From contig DCVO01000111.1 of assembly GCA_002327405.1 (NCBI GenBank), positions 28,170 through 62,272 on the forward strand: a stretch of 34,103 nt of DNA, read 5' to 3'. Both the position numbers and the translations under genes were made by a program. Shown in pieces: positions 17,977 through 25,108 of the stretch; positions within the stretch are counted from its first letter, which is position 1, and every line of letters starts with the position of its first letter. The stretch comes from Thiobacillus sp. UBA2186. Lineage in GTDB: Bacteria; Pseudomonadota; Gammaproteobacteria; Burkholderiales; Thiobacillaceae. Under the pieces are notes generated by a model. That model was given only the letters and a program-made list of their open reading frames with translations, searched no databases and was not told the DNA's origin.

Positions 17977-19029
17977 CTAAAGCGTCAGCGGGCAGGGGTT
18001 GGGCTTGAGCAACCCCAGAACGCTGGCCTGCGCGGTCTTCGTGTCGTCGCGGTAGACCTGCAGCAGCATTTCCGCCTGTTTCAGCCAGTGGCGTCGGCCT
18101 TCGTCGATGGCCGACGCCAGGCTGTCGGGCCGGCCGCTGTCGCGCCAGGCCTTGTAGGCCTCGGTCAGGCGCGGAAAGAGCACCCGGCGCAGGCCGTCGA
18201 ACTCGGCCATGTAGTAGTGCAGGCTGCACCAGGCTTCGTTTTCGACGATGGCGGGCAGGGTGGACAGGCAGTCGGCCAGGTTGTCGCGTACCGAGCGTGC
18301 CAGCATTTCCGCATGCCGGTGGCTGAAGCCGGCGAGCATTTTTTTCCAGTCGCCCCCCAGCAGTTTGTCGGCGCGCGCCTCACCGACTTCGTGCAGGATC
18401 ACGGCTTCGCTTTCCGCCTCGGTCATGCGGTTCAAGGCGGCTTCGGGATCGCGCTCGAAGCCGTAGCAGTCGAGCGCGGCCTTCATGGCGCCTTCGGGCT
18501 TTTTCTGGCCCCACAGTTCGACCTTCTCCCATAGCGCGCGCTTCAAGGCGTCGGTGCGCAAAAAGATTGCGCCATCCTGATAGGCGGCGGGCAGGGTGGA
18601 GAGGTCGCGCGCGTATTCGCAGCCGGTGACGTAGATGGTGAGCCCTTCGCGTTCTTCCTTGTGCTTGAGTTCGCCCAGGAAGAAATGCGGCTTGCGGTAG
18701 CGGCCGATGCCGGCGCCGTAGACCAGGCCCTCGGGCAGCAGCGCCTGGTTGACGGCGCGGCTTTCGAAGGGGTCGATGGCTTGTCCGTTGACGGGCAGCG
18801 CGGCGAAATCGTCCTCTTCCAGGCTTTCCCACAGGGATTCGCGGGCGATCATCCAGGGGCCGATTTCGGCGCGCGGCGGCTGCTGGGACAGCGGCAGCTC
18901 GTTCTCCCAGCGGAAGAATTCGCGCATTTCCAGCAGGTAGGCGCACATGGTCAGGTTGCGGGCATGATTCGCGTCCGCGATATGGCAGTTTTTCTGCACG
19001 GTTTCGACCAGTTCGTGGAAGTTGCGCAT
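17977..19029 (-). CDS. Conserved protein of unknown function, 350 residues
   Basis: The start ATG 19029 has a strong GGAGGGA ribosome site four bases upstream. The protein is soluble, without signal peptide or membrane helix, and contains conserved-looking blocks: GLVYGAGIGRYRKPHFFLGE, LTIYVTGCEYARDLSTLP, and ILHEVGEARADKLLGGDWKK, where His-Glu pairs could bind metal. It resembles what I recall as the 'Sfum_1244 family', an uncharacterised family in sulfur- and metal-cycling proteobacteria, but I am not certain of the name. It is the last gene of the minus-strand cluster starting at 24416. Confidence 0.7.
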   Translation of the reverse strand: MRNFHELVETVQKNCHIADANHARNLTMCAYLLEMREFFRWENELPLSQQPPRAEIGPWMIARESLWESLEEDDFAALPVNGQAIDPFESRAVNQALLPEGLVYGAGIGRYRKPHFFLGELKHKEEREGLTIYVTGCEYARDLSTLPAAYQDGAIFLRTDALKRALWEKVELWGQKKPEGAMKAALDCYGFERDPEAALNRMTEAESEAVILHEVGEARADKLLGGDWKKMLAGFSHRHAEMLARSVRDNLADCLSTLPAIVENEAWCSLHYYMAEFDGLRRVLFPRLTEAYKAWRDSGRPDSLASAIDEGRRHWLKQAEMLLQVYRDDTKTAQASVLGLLKPNPCPLTL

Positions 19030-19104
19030 GGTCCCTCCGCTTCGGGATAGTACGGTTTCATTCTAGCGTTTCCAGCCCGGAAGAAAACCGCATCAAATGT
19101 GGGG

Positions 19105-19548
19105 TCAGTCGCGCCGCCGCGCCTCGAAATGCACCACGCCCTGCACGATGTCGGAATAGGGAAAATCGTGCAGGGTGCCGTGCGCAGCAAGGGCGGCCTC
19201 GATCAGCGCGAAGGCGTCTTCGACGCTGTCGGCGTCACTGACGGCTGTTTGCAGTCCTTTGAGACCGCCGCACTGGATTTTGAGTTCCTTGGCGTGCGGC
19301 AGCTGCGCGCCGATGTGCGGGATTTTCAAGGCGAAGGCGGAGTGGCCGCGCAGCAGCGTTTTCAGTTCGGTGCAGCGAGCCTGGGCGTCGGCGTCGTTGC
19401 AGTTCACGGTCTCGCGCTCGGCCAGCAGGTGTTTTTCCGCCCTGCTGCAGGAAATGCAGCGCGCGAGCACGCCTTTCTCGAACGCGCATGGCGTCGGGTT
19501 CACCGACTTGCGTGCGTCGCGGTAGGCATCTTCGTTGTATTCGCTCAT
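19105..19548 (-). CDS. Cys-rich conserved small protein
   Basis: A 147-residue protein whose N-terminal half has a Cys pattern suitable for a metal or Fe-S site: Cys21, Cys31, Cys34 (CISC), Cys50 and Cys59, plus Cys93 in KIQCGGL. The second half (ADSVEDAFALIEAALAAHG, then DFPYSDIVQGV) looks like a small alpha/beta domain. No named family is recognised. It is 75 bases upstream of the 350-residue protein gene on the same strand, and the pair may act together. The start ATG 19548 has only a weak AAAGA ribosome site. Confidence 0.7.
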   Translation of the reverse strand: MSEYNEDAYRDARKSVNPTPCAFEKGVLARCISCSRAEKHLLAERETVNCNDADAQARCTELKTLLRGHSAFALKIPHIGAQLPHAKELKIQCGGLKGLQTAVSDADSVEDAFALIEAALAAHGTLHDFPYSDIVQGVVHFEARRRD

Positions 19549-19560
19549 CTGTCTTTCTTT

Positions 19561-19718
19561 TTGAACAAAGAGGACATGAGGACAAGAGGGAAAATCAAAA
19601 AATCAAATTGACCGCAGAGTTCGCGGAGTTCGCAGAGTTAAAGAATCGAAATCTCCGCGTCCTCCGCGAACTCCGCGGTCAAAAAGGTTTGCTCCTGTCC
19701 TCATGTCCTCCTTGTAAA
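19561..19718. repeat. Compound intergenic inverted repeat B (one element nested in another)
   Basis: The outer element has left arm 19561-19589 (TTGAACAAAGAGGACATGAG...) and right arm 19694-19718 (...CATGTCCTCCTTGTAAA). The inner element at 19608-19682 has a left arm starting TTGACCGCAGAGTTCGCGG, made of 9-base CGCGGAGTT units, and the matching right arm ending CGCGGTCAA. The two use different tandem units, so one seems to have inserted into the loop of the other. The element lies between two co-directional small genes. Confidence 0.9.
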
Positions 19719-19727
19719 GCATCCGGA

Positions 19728-19952
19728 TCAATAATCCTCGCCGGTGGTCGGCGGCTTCTCGCGCACCTCGCCCAGCATTTCCTCTGCATGCAGCTCGTTC
19801 TCGGCGAAGATGACCTTGATCGAATGGTTGTCGGCGCCGGTCAGCTTGCCGCGAATCTCCTTGGCGTGGGCGGAGGCGTCCTTGAACTTGTCGAATTCGG
19901 CAACTTTCTTGACGATGCGCATGGGATGGATTTCGTAGACGTAGTACGGCAT
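19728..19952 (-). CDS. Small conserved protein, 74 residues
   Basis: This protein starts MPYYVYEIHPMRIVKKV and continues with a helix FDKFKDASAHAKEIRGKL and a strand HSIKVIFAENELHAEE. It looks like a compact cytoplasmic alpha/beta protein with no membrane segment. Its ATG shares a base with the TAA of the S24-like gene (TAATG), so the two are translationally coupled. No function is known to me; it belongs to the small-gene block of the DsrS-like cluster. Confidence 0.7.
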   Translation of the reverse strand: MPYYVYEIHPMRIVKKVAEFDKFKDASAHAKEIRGKLTGADNHSIKVIFAENELHAEEMLGEVREKPPTTGEDY

Positions 19953-20347
19953 TAATGCTTCTCCGGTTCAATGTAGTATTTGACTGATTTGCGTCTGCCC
20001 GGCTGCTTTTTCAAGATCACCACGCCTTTCACGCAACTGAGGTCGGCGATGGGGTGGTCGGGGTAAGCCGGGTTGAGGGCATGCAGGGCCCAGCCGGCCT
20101 TGCGCTTCACCAGCTGGCGGAAGGTGTATTCCTCGTTGTGGAAAGCGATGACATAGGAGCCGTCGCGGGCCAGGCCTTCCGGCTCGATGACGATGATCTC
20201 GCGGTCATGGAACTCGGGTTCCATGCTGTCGCCCAGCACCATGAGCGCGAACGGCTCGGCTTCCGAGCAGGCGCCGAAGGCGCCGTCCGCCTGCTGTTCC
20301 GCAGAAACGACGGGAATATTGATGGGTTTTCTCTTGAACTCTTCCAT
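19952..20347 (-). CDS. Stand-alone S24/LexA-type domain protein, catalytic Lys apparently replaced
   Basis: A 131-residue protein consisting almost only of a LexA/UmuD C-terminal (peptidase S24) fold: VLGDSMEPEF carries the catalytic Ser (Ser41), followed by GSYVIAFHNEEYTFRQLVKR and a LNPAYPDHPI strand. In LexA and UmuD the position after 'VTV' or 'TV' is the catalytic Lys; here the aligned residue is Arg77, so self-cleavage is doubtful. There is no DNA-binding domain. ATG 20347 is chosen because it overlaps the upstream TAA (TAATG) and has AGGTGG before it; GTG 20356 would add three residues. Confidence 0.75.
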   Translation of the reverse strand: MEEFKRKPINIPVVSAEQQADGAFGACSEAEPFALMVLGDSMEPEFHDREIIVIEPEGLARDGSYVIAFHNEEYTFRQLVKRKAGWALHALNPAYPDHPIADLSCVKGVVILKKQPGRRKSVKYYIEPEKH

Positions 20348-20568
20348 TAGAGCCACCTGACTAGATAATAAATTCTGAACCCTTCCGACGAGCGCGAAGG
20401 GCCGATGACGATTGCGGGGTGCAAATTCTCCTCCGCGCGTTCCAGCGCCTCGGCCTCGCTCGCCACGGTTTCCACCACGCCTTCCGGGTAGCGCTTGCGC
20501 GTCTTGTTGGGGCTGCGGATCAGCGCGGGGACTTCCTTGGACTGGGCGGGGTCGAGATAGAGCTTCAT
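20347..20568 (-). CDS. Small conserved protein, 73 residues
   Basis: A basic protein beginning MKLYLDPAQSKEVPALIRSP, with a central helix VASEAEALERAEENL and an ending FRIYYLVRWL. No motif or membrane segment is evident. It is coupled to the S24-like gene through a TAATG overlap, suggesting a complex or joint function. I do not recognise a characterised family. Repeat C lies directly before its start codon. Confidence 0.65.
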   Translation of the reverse strand: MKLYLDPAQSKEVPALIRSPNKTRKRYPEGVVETVASEAEALERAEENLHPAIVIGPSRSSEGFRIYYLVRWL

Positions 20569-20577
20569 CGGATTATT

Positions 20578-20653
20578 TTGAACAAGGAGGACAAGAGGAC
20601 AGGAGTAAGTCCAATATTAGTTTTCCTCTTGTCCTCATGTCCTCTTTGTTAAA
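20578..20653. repeat. Intergenic inverted repeat C (8-base AGGACAAG units)
   Basis: Left arm 20578-20605 (TTGAACAAGGAGGACAAGAG...) and right arm 20625-20653 (...CATGTCCTCTTTGTTAAA) with a spacer of about 20 bases. Sequence and layout are nearly the same as the outer part of element B and as element G 10 kb away. It fills the gap between the DsrS-like gene and the 73-residue protein gene. Confidence 0.9.
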
Positions 20654-20659
20654 GATTTT

Positions 20660-21802
20660 TCAACCATTCACGGGTGCTCGCAGGACTTGCACGGCCAGGT
20701 TGATGGGCGAAACCAGCGGTTCGATTTTACGCCGCATCAGTGCGCCCACGGCGGTGTTGCGCAAGAGCCATGGGTCGGCGGTCTTGCCGGTGAGGCCGGA
20801 GAGCGCGAGCATGGCTTCGATGCCCTGGCGGTATTGCGGCGCGGCGGCCAGCAGCGCCTGCAAATCCGGCGGCGCTTCGATGTCGCCACGGCTCATGGCC
20901 CCGGCCTGGGCGAACAGGTCTTCCAGCGTTTCGGTCTGGATGGGGTAGCCCATGGCGTGGAAGTAGCGGCTGATGGCGTCGAGCAAGGCATAGACCACCA
21001 GCGAGGTGGAAGGCCGTGCAAGCACTTCGGCCACGGCCTTGAGCCAGGTCTGGCCGTTGGCGGACAGCAGCGCCAGGAAGCGCTCGGCGTACAGGTTGCC
21101 TGCCTCGGCGAGCGGGCCGAGTACTTGCTTCGCTGCATCGAAATCGGCACGCGCGGGCTGGTCGGCCGGCAGGGATTCCGGCATGAATTCGAGGAAGCCG
21201 ATGAAGTAGTAGGGCACGCCCTTGGCCTGACGCCAGAGCTTGGCCGTGGTCGCCTCGTCGGCGAGCTTGCCGTAAAGAATCAGCCGAATGGTGTGCATGC
21301 GCGCATCCGGGCTTTCCTCGAAGGGCAGATGCTCGATGAGGAAATCGGCCAGCACCTTGCCCATGCCGCCCTCGATGACGGCTTCCTTTTCCAGCATCCA
21401 GCGCGCGATTTCCATGGTCGGCTGGCACCACCAGGCACGGCGGGCGAGTTCGTCGGTGAGGCCGGGGGCGTGCGCCACCGCCACCACGGCCTCGGGCTCG
21501 CCCAGCAGCAGCAGCACATCCAGGTTCTTGTCCGAGGTCTGGCCCATGCGCGTCCAGCGCTGCAAGTAGACCGGGTAGCCGCCGGGCGAGCCGAGGGCAT
21601 GGCCGCCGAGGAATTCCTTGACCCGGCCGATGTACTGGTCGGCGCGGCAGTTGGGATGCAGCTGGATTTTCGCCTCGCCGTTTTCGGTGAGCGCGTACAG
21701 CGTCATCGCGCCTTCATCGATGCGCACCGCCTGCACGGGGTTGGCCATCATCAGGACGTTGAGGCGCAGGCTGTCTTCGGAGGAGAGGTCGTTTGGTGTC
21801 AT
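20660..21802 (-). CDS. dsrS: DsrS-like protein
   Basis: A 380-residue cytoplasmic protein with the sequence landmarks I associate with DsrS, the last gene of the Allochromatium dsr operon: an N-terminal LSSEDSLRLNVLMMANPVQA, GGHALGSPGGYPVYLQRWTR and AHAPGLTDELARRAWW. The function is unknown in detail; DsrS has been linked to sulfur-globule oxidation. Here it is separate from any other dsr gene in the window and sits between a DUF2201 gene and small unknown genes, flanked on both sides by inverted repeats C and D. The assignment rests on recall of the family and not on a search. Confidence 0.6.
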   Translation of the reverse strand: MTPNDLSSEDSLRLNVLMMANPVQAVRIDEGAMTLYALTENGEAKIQLHPNCRADQYIGRVKEFLGGHALGSPGGYPVYLQRWTRMGQTSDKNLDVLLLLGEPEAVVAVAHAPGLTDELARRAWWCQPTMEIARWMLEKEAVIEGGMGKVLADFLIEHLPFEESPDARMHTIRLILYGKLADEATTAKLWRQAKGVPYYFIGFLEFMPESLPADQPARADFDAAKQVLGPLAEAGNLYAERFLALLSANGQTWLKAVAEVLARPSTSLVVYALLDAISRYFHAMGYPIQTETLEDLFAQAGAMSRGDIEAPPDLQALLAAAPQYRQGIEAMLALSGLTGKTADPWLLRNTAVGALMRRKIEPLVSPINLAVQVLRAPVNG

Positions 21803-21847
21803 AAAAAACGAATGGACACAGTGGCGCAGGAAAACCCAAAACCATTT

Positions 21848-21920
21848 AACAGGGAGGAACGGGAGGTAAGGGAGTAAGGCAAGAAAGGGTTTCCTCCCGT
21901 ACCTCTCTTGCCTCCCTGTT
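21848..21920. repeat. Intergenic inverted repeat D (9-base GGGAGGTAA units)
   Basis: Left arm 21848-21874 (AACAGGGAGGAACGGGAGGT...) and right arm 21893-21920 (...TTGCCTCCCTGTT). The unit is GGGAGGNAN in tandem. It lies between the DsrS-like and DUF2201 genes and is closely related to element E, one gene further on. Confidence 0.9.
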
Positions 21921-21954
21921 CACTGCTTTTCCTTGAGCCTCTGCTTCTCATTAT

Positions 21955-23274
21955 TTAGTTCAGTTGTATCCGTTTGCCCCAGGGCACGGGCTTCTTGCCC
22001 TTGACCAGCCAGATCACCGGGTAGCTCGGCGGCTGTTTGGGGAATTCGGCATCGGCATCGGTGAAATAGACCAGCGCGTCGGGGCGCAGGTTCTCGCGTT
22101 CCACCCACTCGAACACGGGCGCGAAGTCGGTGCCGCCGCCGCCCGTAAAAGTGCGCGGCAGGCGGAACTCCTCCCAGGGCTCGAACACCCAGGGGGCGCC
22201 CTCGGCGAGCCTGGCGTCGCAGGCGAGCAGCGTGATGCGCACCGGCAGTGCGCCCTTGATGGCGTTGATCTCGGAGAGGAACTCGGACAATTCCTCCTCG
22301 CCGATGGAACCCGAGGTGTCGATGGCGACGATGAGATCGCACTGCGGGCTTTTCAGCGAAGGCAGGATCATGTCGCCTTCACGCCGCGAAGGTCGCATGT
22401 AGTTGTAGTCGTTGCGCGCCTGGTCGAAGAAGTAGTGCGCGAGCAGGGTGCGCCAGGGGAGCTTGGGCTCCAGCCAGGCATCGACCATGCGCGCCATGGC
22501 GCCGCCGAGCTTGCCGGCCTGCTGCGCCTGCTGCGCGGCGCTGGCAAGATGCTGCTGCCACTTCTGCGCCAGTTCCTCGCGCTCCTGTGCGGTGAGCGGC
22601 ACCGGCAGGTTGTCCTGCCTGTCGTCCACGCCGGCCTTCCGGCCGGACTTTCCCTGCTGCGGGTCGGGGCGCGCGCCGTCGCCTTGGTTCTCTTGCGGCT
22701 CTTCGTTCTTGGGCTGGGAGCCGCCGCCGTCCCGGCCCTGCCGGTCCTGCGGCGCATCCTCGGGAGGCGGTTCCCGGCTCTGGCCGTTTTGCGCCCCTTC
22801 GGCGTTGTTGTCGTACAGGTGCTGGTCGAGCGTCTCGTTGTCCAGGCTGTCGTCGAGGCAGGGATAGATTTCCTCCGCGCTCATGTTCTCGAACTGGTTC
22901 AGCACCACGGCCTCGGGCGGCGGCTTGAGGCCGTCGTTCATGAGGATGGGATTGATGGCGAAATCGCAGGCCAGATCCCATTTGCGCTGGATGCGATGGC
23001 CGCGCCGCACGAAATGGGCGAGCGCGCAATGCAGCGCCTCGTGCGCCAGCACGAACTCTACCTGCGACAGGGACAGCCTGCCGATGTAGGCCGGGTTGTA
23101 ATAGAAGCTCTTCATGTCCGTGGCGGTGGTCTTGCACCACGGCCCCGCTTCGATCATGGGCAGGCGCAATACCAAGGCGCCCAAGAAGGGCTTGTCCAGG
23201 ATCAGGCGCGTGCGTGCTGCCGCCAGTTTGGTGGCAGGGTCGTTGGCGAGGGTGATCTGGTCAAGGCTGGGCAT
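21955..23274 (-). CDS. DUF2201 putative metallopeptidase with VWA-like domain
   Basis: A 439-residue protein. The N-terminal part has a zinc-metallopeptidase helix HEALH (His78, Glu79, His82) followed by CDFAINPIL, as in DUF2201. Residues about 158-215 are a Gln-, Pro- and Gly-rich linker. The C-terminal part is a VWA-like domain with a DTSGS MIDAS motif at 319-323 and TFTGGGGTDFAPVFEW. Such proteins pair with MoxR-type ATPases, as here with the gene at 24416. ATG 23274 is used; a TTG at 23280 is an alternative. Whether it cleaves a peptide or only binds metal and partner is open. Confidence 0.87.
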   Translation of the reverse strand: MPSLDQITLANDPATKLAAARTRLILDKPFLGALVLRLPMIEAGPWCKTTATDMKSFYYNPAYIGRLSLSQVEFVLAHEALHCALAHFVRRGHRIQRKWDLACDFAINPILMNDGLKPPPEAVVLNQFENMSAEEIYPCLDDSLDNETLDQHLYDNNAEGAQNGQSREPPPEDAPQDRQGRDGGGSQPKNEEPQENQGDGARPDPQQGKSGRKAGVDDRQDNLPVPLTAQEREELAQKWQQHLASAAQQAQQAGKLGGAMARMVDAWLEPKLPWRTLLAHYFFDQARNDYNYMRPSRREGDMILPSLKSPQCDLIVAIDTSGSIGEEELSEFLSEINAIKGALPVRITLLACDARLAEGAPWVFEPWEEFRLPRTFTGGGGTDFAPVFEWVERENLRPDALVYFTDADAEFPKQPPSYPVIWLVKGKKPVPWGKRIQLN

Positions 23275-23288
23275 ACTCAAAAGCGATT

Positions 23289-23367
23289 AACAGGGGGGTA
23301 AGGGAGGTTCAGGGAGTAAGGCAACACCAAATTGGATTTCCCTCCCTTACCTCCCATTCCTCCCTGT
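23289..23367. repeat. Intergenic inverted repeat E (9-base GGGAGGTNN units)
   Basis: Left arm 23289-23316 (AACAGGGGGGTAAGGGAGG...) and right arm 23341-23367 (CCTCCCTTACCTCCCATTC...). It occupies almost the entire gap between the AAA ATPase stop and the DUF2201 start. It is similar to element D in unit and in its AACAGGG edge. Confidence 0.88.
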
Positions 23368-23372
23368 GAATC

Positions 23373-24416
23373 TCATTCGTACAAAACAATATCCGCGACC
23401 TGGTTCGCCCAGGTGGCGAACTGCGGCACGCCGAACAGGGTCTGGCCGACGTTGCGGTGGATGTCGGACACCAGCATCACGCCCATTTCCCTGAGCGGAA
23501 ATTTCGCCGCGTAATCGAGGATGTGGCCGAGCATTTCCCCGATGTTCGCGCCGTTCTTGTTGCGGATGGCGCGCGCCACCAGCGCGGCGGCCACGGCGTA
23601 TTGCAGGTCGGTGTCGCGCGGCACTTCGGCCGGGCGGCCTTCGACGATGGCGTCGAGATCGGGCATGCGCGAGAGGTTGGCAAGATAAGCCGAAAGCTCG
23701 ATGCCGGCCGCCTGGCCCACGCAGGCCGCGAGTGCCGCGCCGAGCAGGTCGGGCTGGTCGCCGAATTTCTGCAGCGCGCGGTGGGCGAACTCCCAGGAGC
23801 GCGGGGTGGGGAAGGCCGTCGGGTTGCGCGCAGGGTCGAAGTCGAACAAGAGTTCCGGGCGGAAGCGCAAAAAACCGATCAGGCGCTCGTCGATGCCGTT
23901 CTCATAGGCCCATTGCGACCAGTCGTCGAGGTTGGCTTCGACTTCGAAGTGGGAAAAGCGGTTGGCCAGCGGCGCCGGCATGGCATAGGTCACGCCGCGG
24001 TCGCCCTGGCGGTTGCCGGCGGCGAAGATGGCCCAGCCCGGCGGCACTTCGTACGCGCCGAGGCGCCGATCGAGAATCAGCTGATAGGCCGCGGCAGACA
24101 CCGAAGGCGGCGCCGAGGTGATCTCGTCCAGGAAGAGGATGCCTTTGTCGCCGTGGCGTTCGGCGTCGGGCAGGATGGAAGGAATCGCCCACTCCACGTG
24201 CTCGCCGACGCGGAAGGGAATGCCGCGCAGGTCCGAAGGCTCCATCTGCGACAGACGAATGTCGATGACCGGCACGCCGTGCCTGGCGGCGACCTCGCCC
24301 ACCATCTGGGACTTGCCCACGCCGGGCGGGCCCCACATCATGACGGGCGTGTGGTGGCCTTCGGCGGCGCTCAAGAATTCGCGTTCGAGTATGGGAATGA
24401 GCTGGGCGGGACGCAT
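23373..24416 (-). CDS. MoxR-like AAA ATPase paired with DUF2201
   Basis: A 347-residue ATPase with Walker A GPPGVGKS (29-36), Walker B ILFLDEI (93-99) and sensor region IFAAGNRQGDRG. It belongs to the AAA_5/MoxR group that accompanies DUF2201 metallopeptidase/VWA proteins, in the manner of CbbQ-CbbO or NorQ-NorD pairs. It probably powers remodelling of a target protein recognised by the VWA partner. It is the third MoxR-type ATPase in 24 kb. It leads the minus-strand cluster and is divergent from the lipoprotein gene. Confidence 0.9.
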   Translation of the reverse strand: MRPAQLIPILEREFLSAAEGHHTPVMMWGPPGVGKSQMVGEVAARHGVPVIDIRLSQMEPSDLRGIPFRVGEHVEWAIPSILPDAERHGDKGILFLDEITSAPPSVSAAAYQLILDRRLGAYEVPPGWAIFAAGNRQGDRGVTYAMPAPLANRFSHFEVEANLDDWSQWAYENGIDERLIGFLRFRPELLFDFDPARNPTAFPTPRSWEFAHRALQKFGDQPDLLGAALAACVGQAAGIELSAYLANLSRMPDLDAIVEGRPAEVPRDTDLQYAVAAALVARAIRNKNGANIGEMLGHILDYAAKFPLREMGVMLVSDIHRNVGQTLFGVPQFATWANQVADIVLYE

Positions 24417-24463
24417 GACGGAGGACTGAAACGGTTCGTAAAGTTGACTATTTTACTTTGGTT

Positions 24464-24492
24464 TTGTTCCGGGTGGCTGCCCCGACTACAAT
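24464..24492 (+). promoter_or_regulatory. Candidate sigma-70 promoter for the lipoprotein gene
   Basis: TTGTTC (24464-24469), a 17-base spacer and TACAAT (24487-24492, five of six to consensus) lie 42 bases before GTG 24534. The -35 match is weak, so this is a moderate candidate only. Confidence 0.4.
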
Positions 24493-24533
24493 CGAGCCTG
24501 CGCTTATCGAACACCCGCTCCCGACAAATTCTA

Positions 24534-24986
24534 GTGAAACTTCCACGATTTCAAGCGGCGCTCGCCGCCATTCTCATGCTCGCCGGACTCGCTGCCTGCG
24601 GCGACAGGCCGGAAACCGCTTTCAGCGAAGGGCCCCGTGGCTACGTCGAGTTCTACCTGCCCGCCGCCGGGCCCGGAGAGGAAGACCTCGGCATCGATAC
24701 CCAGGTTTACCGAATCGAAAACGGCCAGCGCGAATTCCTCGGCATGACGCAGAAATGGAAGCAGCTCGCCGAACCGCGGCGCGGGCTGACCGTTGCGGTG
24801 CCGCCCGGCAGGCAGGCTTTCGTGGTGGCGTTTGGCAGTGCGGAAGCGCCAGTGGACGTCGAGGTGAAAGAAGGGGTTTACCAGCGCGTGCGCATCGAAC
24901 TGACCGGCCTGAGCAGCCAGCAGGTGATCGGCACCACGCAGCAATTGAGCTTCGGCCTCAAGGCCACGCCCGAGCCTACACAATAG
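24534..24986 (+). CDS. Small lipoprotein of unknown function
   Basis: The GTG start at 24534 gives a 150-residue protein with a lipoprotein signal: a short basic N-terminus (MKLPRF), a hydrophobic core and a lipobox LAAC with Cys22. The mature part is beta-rich (GYVEFYLPAAGPGEEDLGID, GVYQRVRIELTGLSSQQ) and carries no recognised domain; it may have an Ig-like or carboxypeptidase-regulatory-like fold. The frame is open far upstream, but that is antisense to the ATPase gene. It is monocistronic as far as can be seen. Confidence 0.75.
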   Translation: MKLPRFQAALAAILMLAGLAACGDRPETAFSEGPRGYVEFYLPAAGPGEEDLGIDTQVYRIENGQREFLGMTQKWKQLAEPRRGLTVAVPPGRQAFVVAFGSAEAPVDVEVKEGVYQRVRIELTGLSSQQVIGTTQQLSFGLKATPEPTQ

Positions 24987-25108
24987 CGAAAGCGGTTACA
25001 CCCGGGGCTGGATAAGTGCGTCTCTTTGCAAGGGCCGAGCAGGTACAATTTCGTACTGATCAAATCAATAAGGCTCGATTTAGCCAAAGACGCGAGGGGG
25101 GGGTTGAT

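Noticed and set aside
25016..25108. LexA (SOS) box or N-terminal extension upstream of dinD
   Set aside because: No CTGT-N8-ACAG type site is present, and the extended frame lacks DinD similarity; ATG 25109 has purines upstream.
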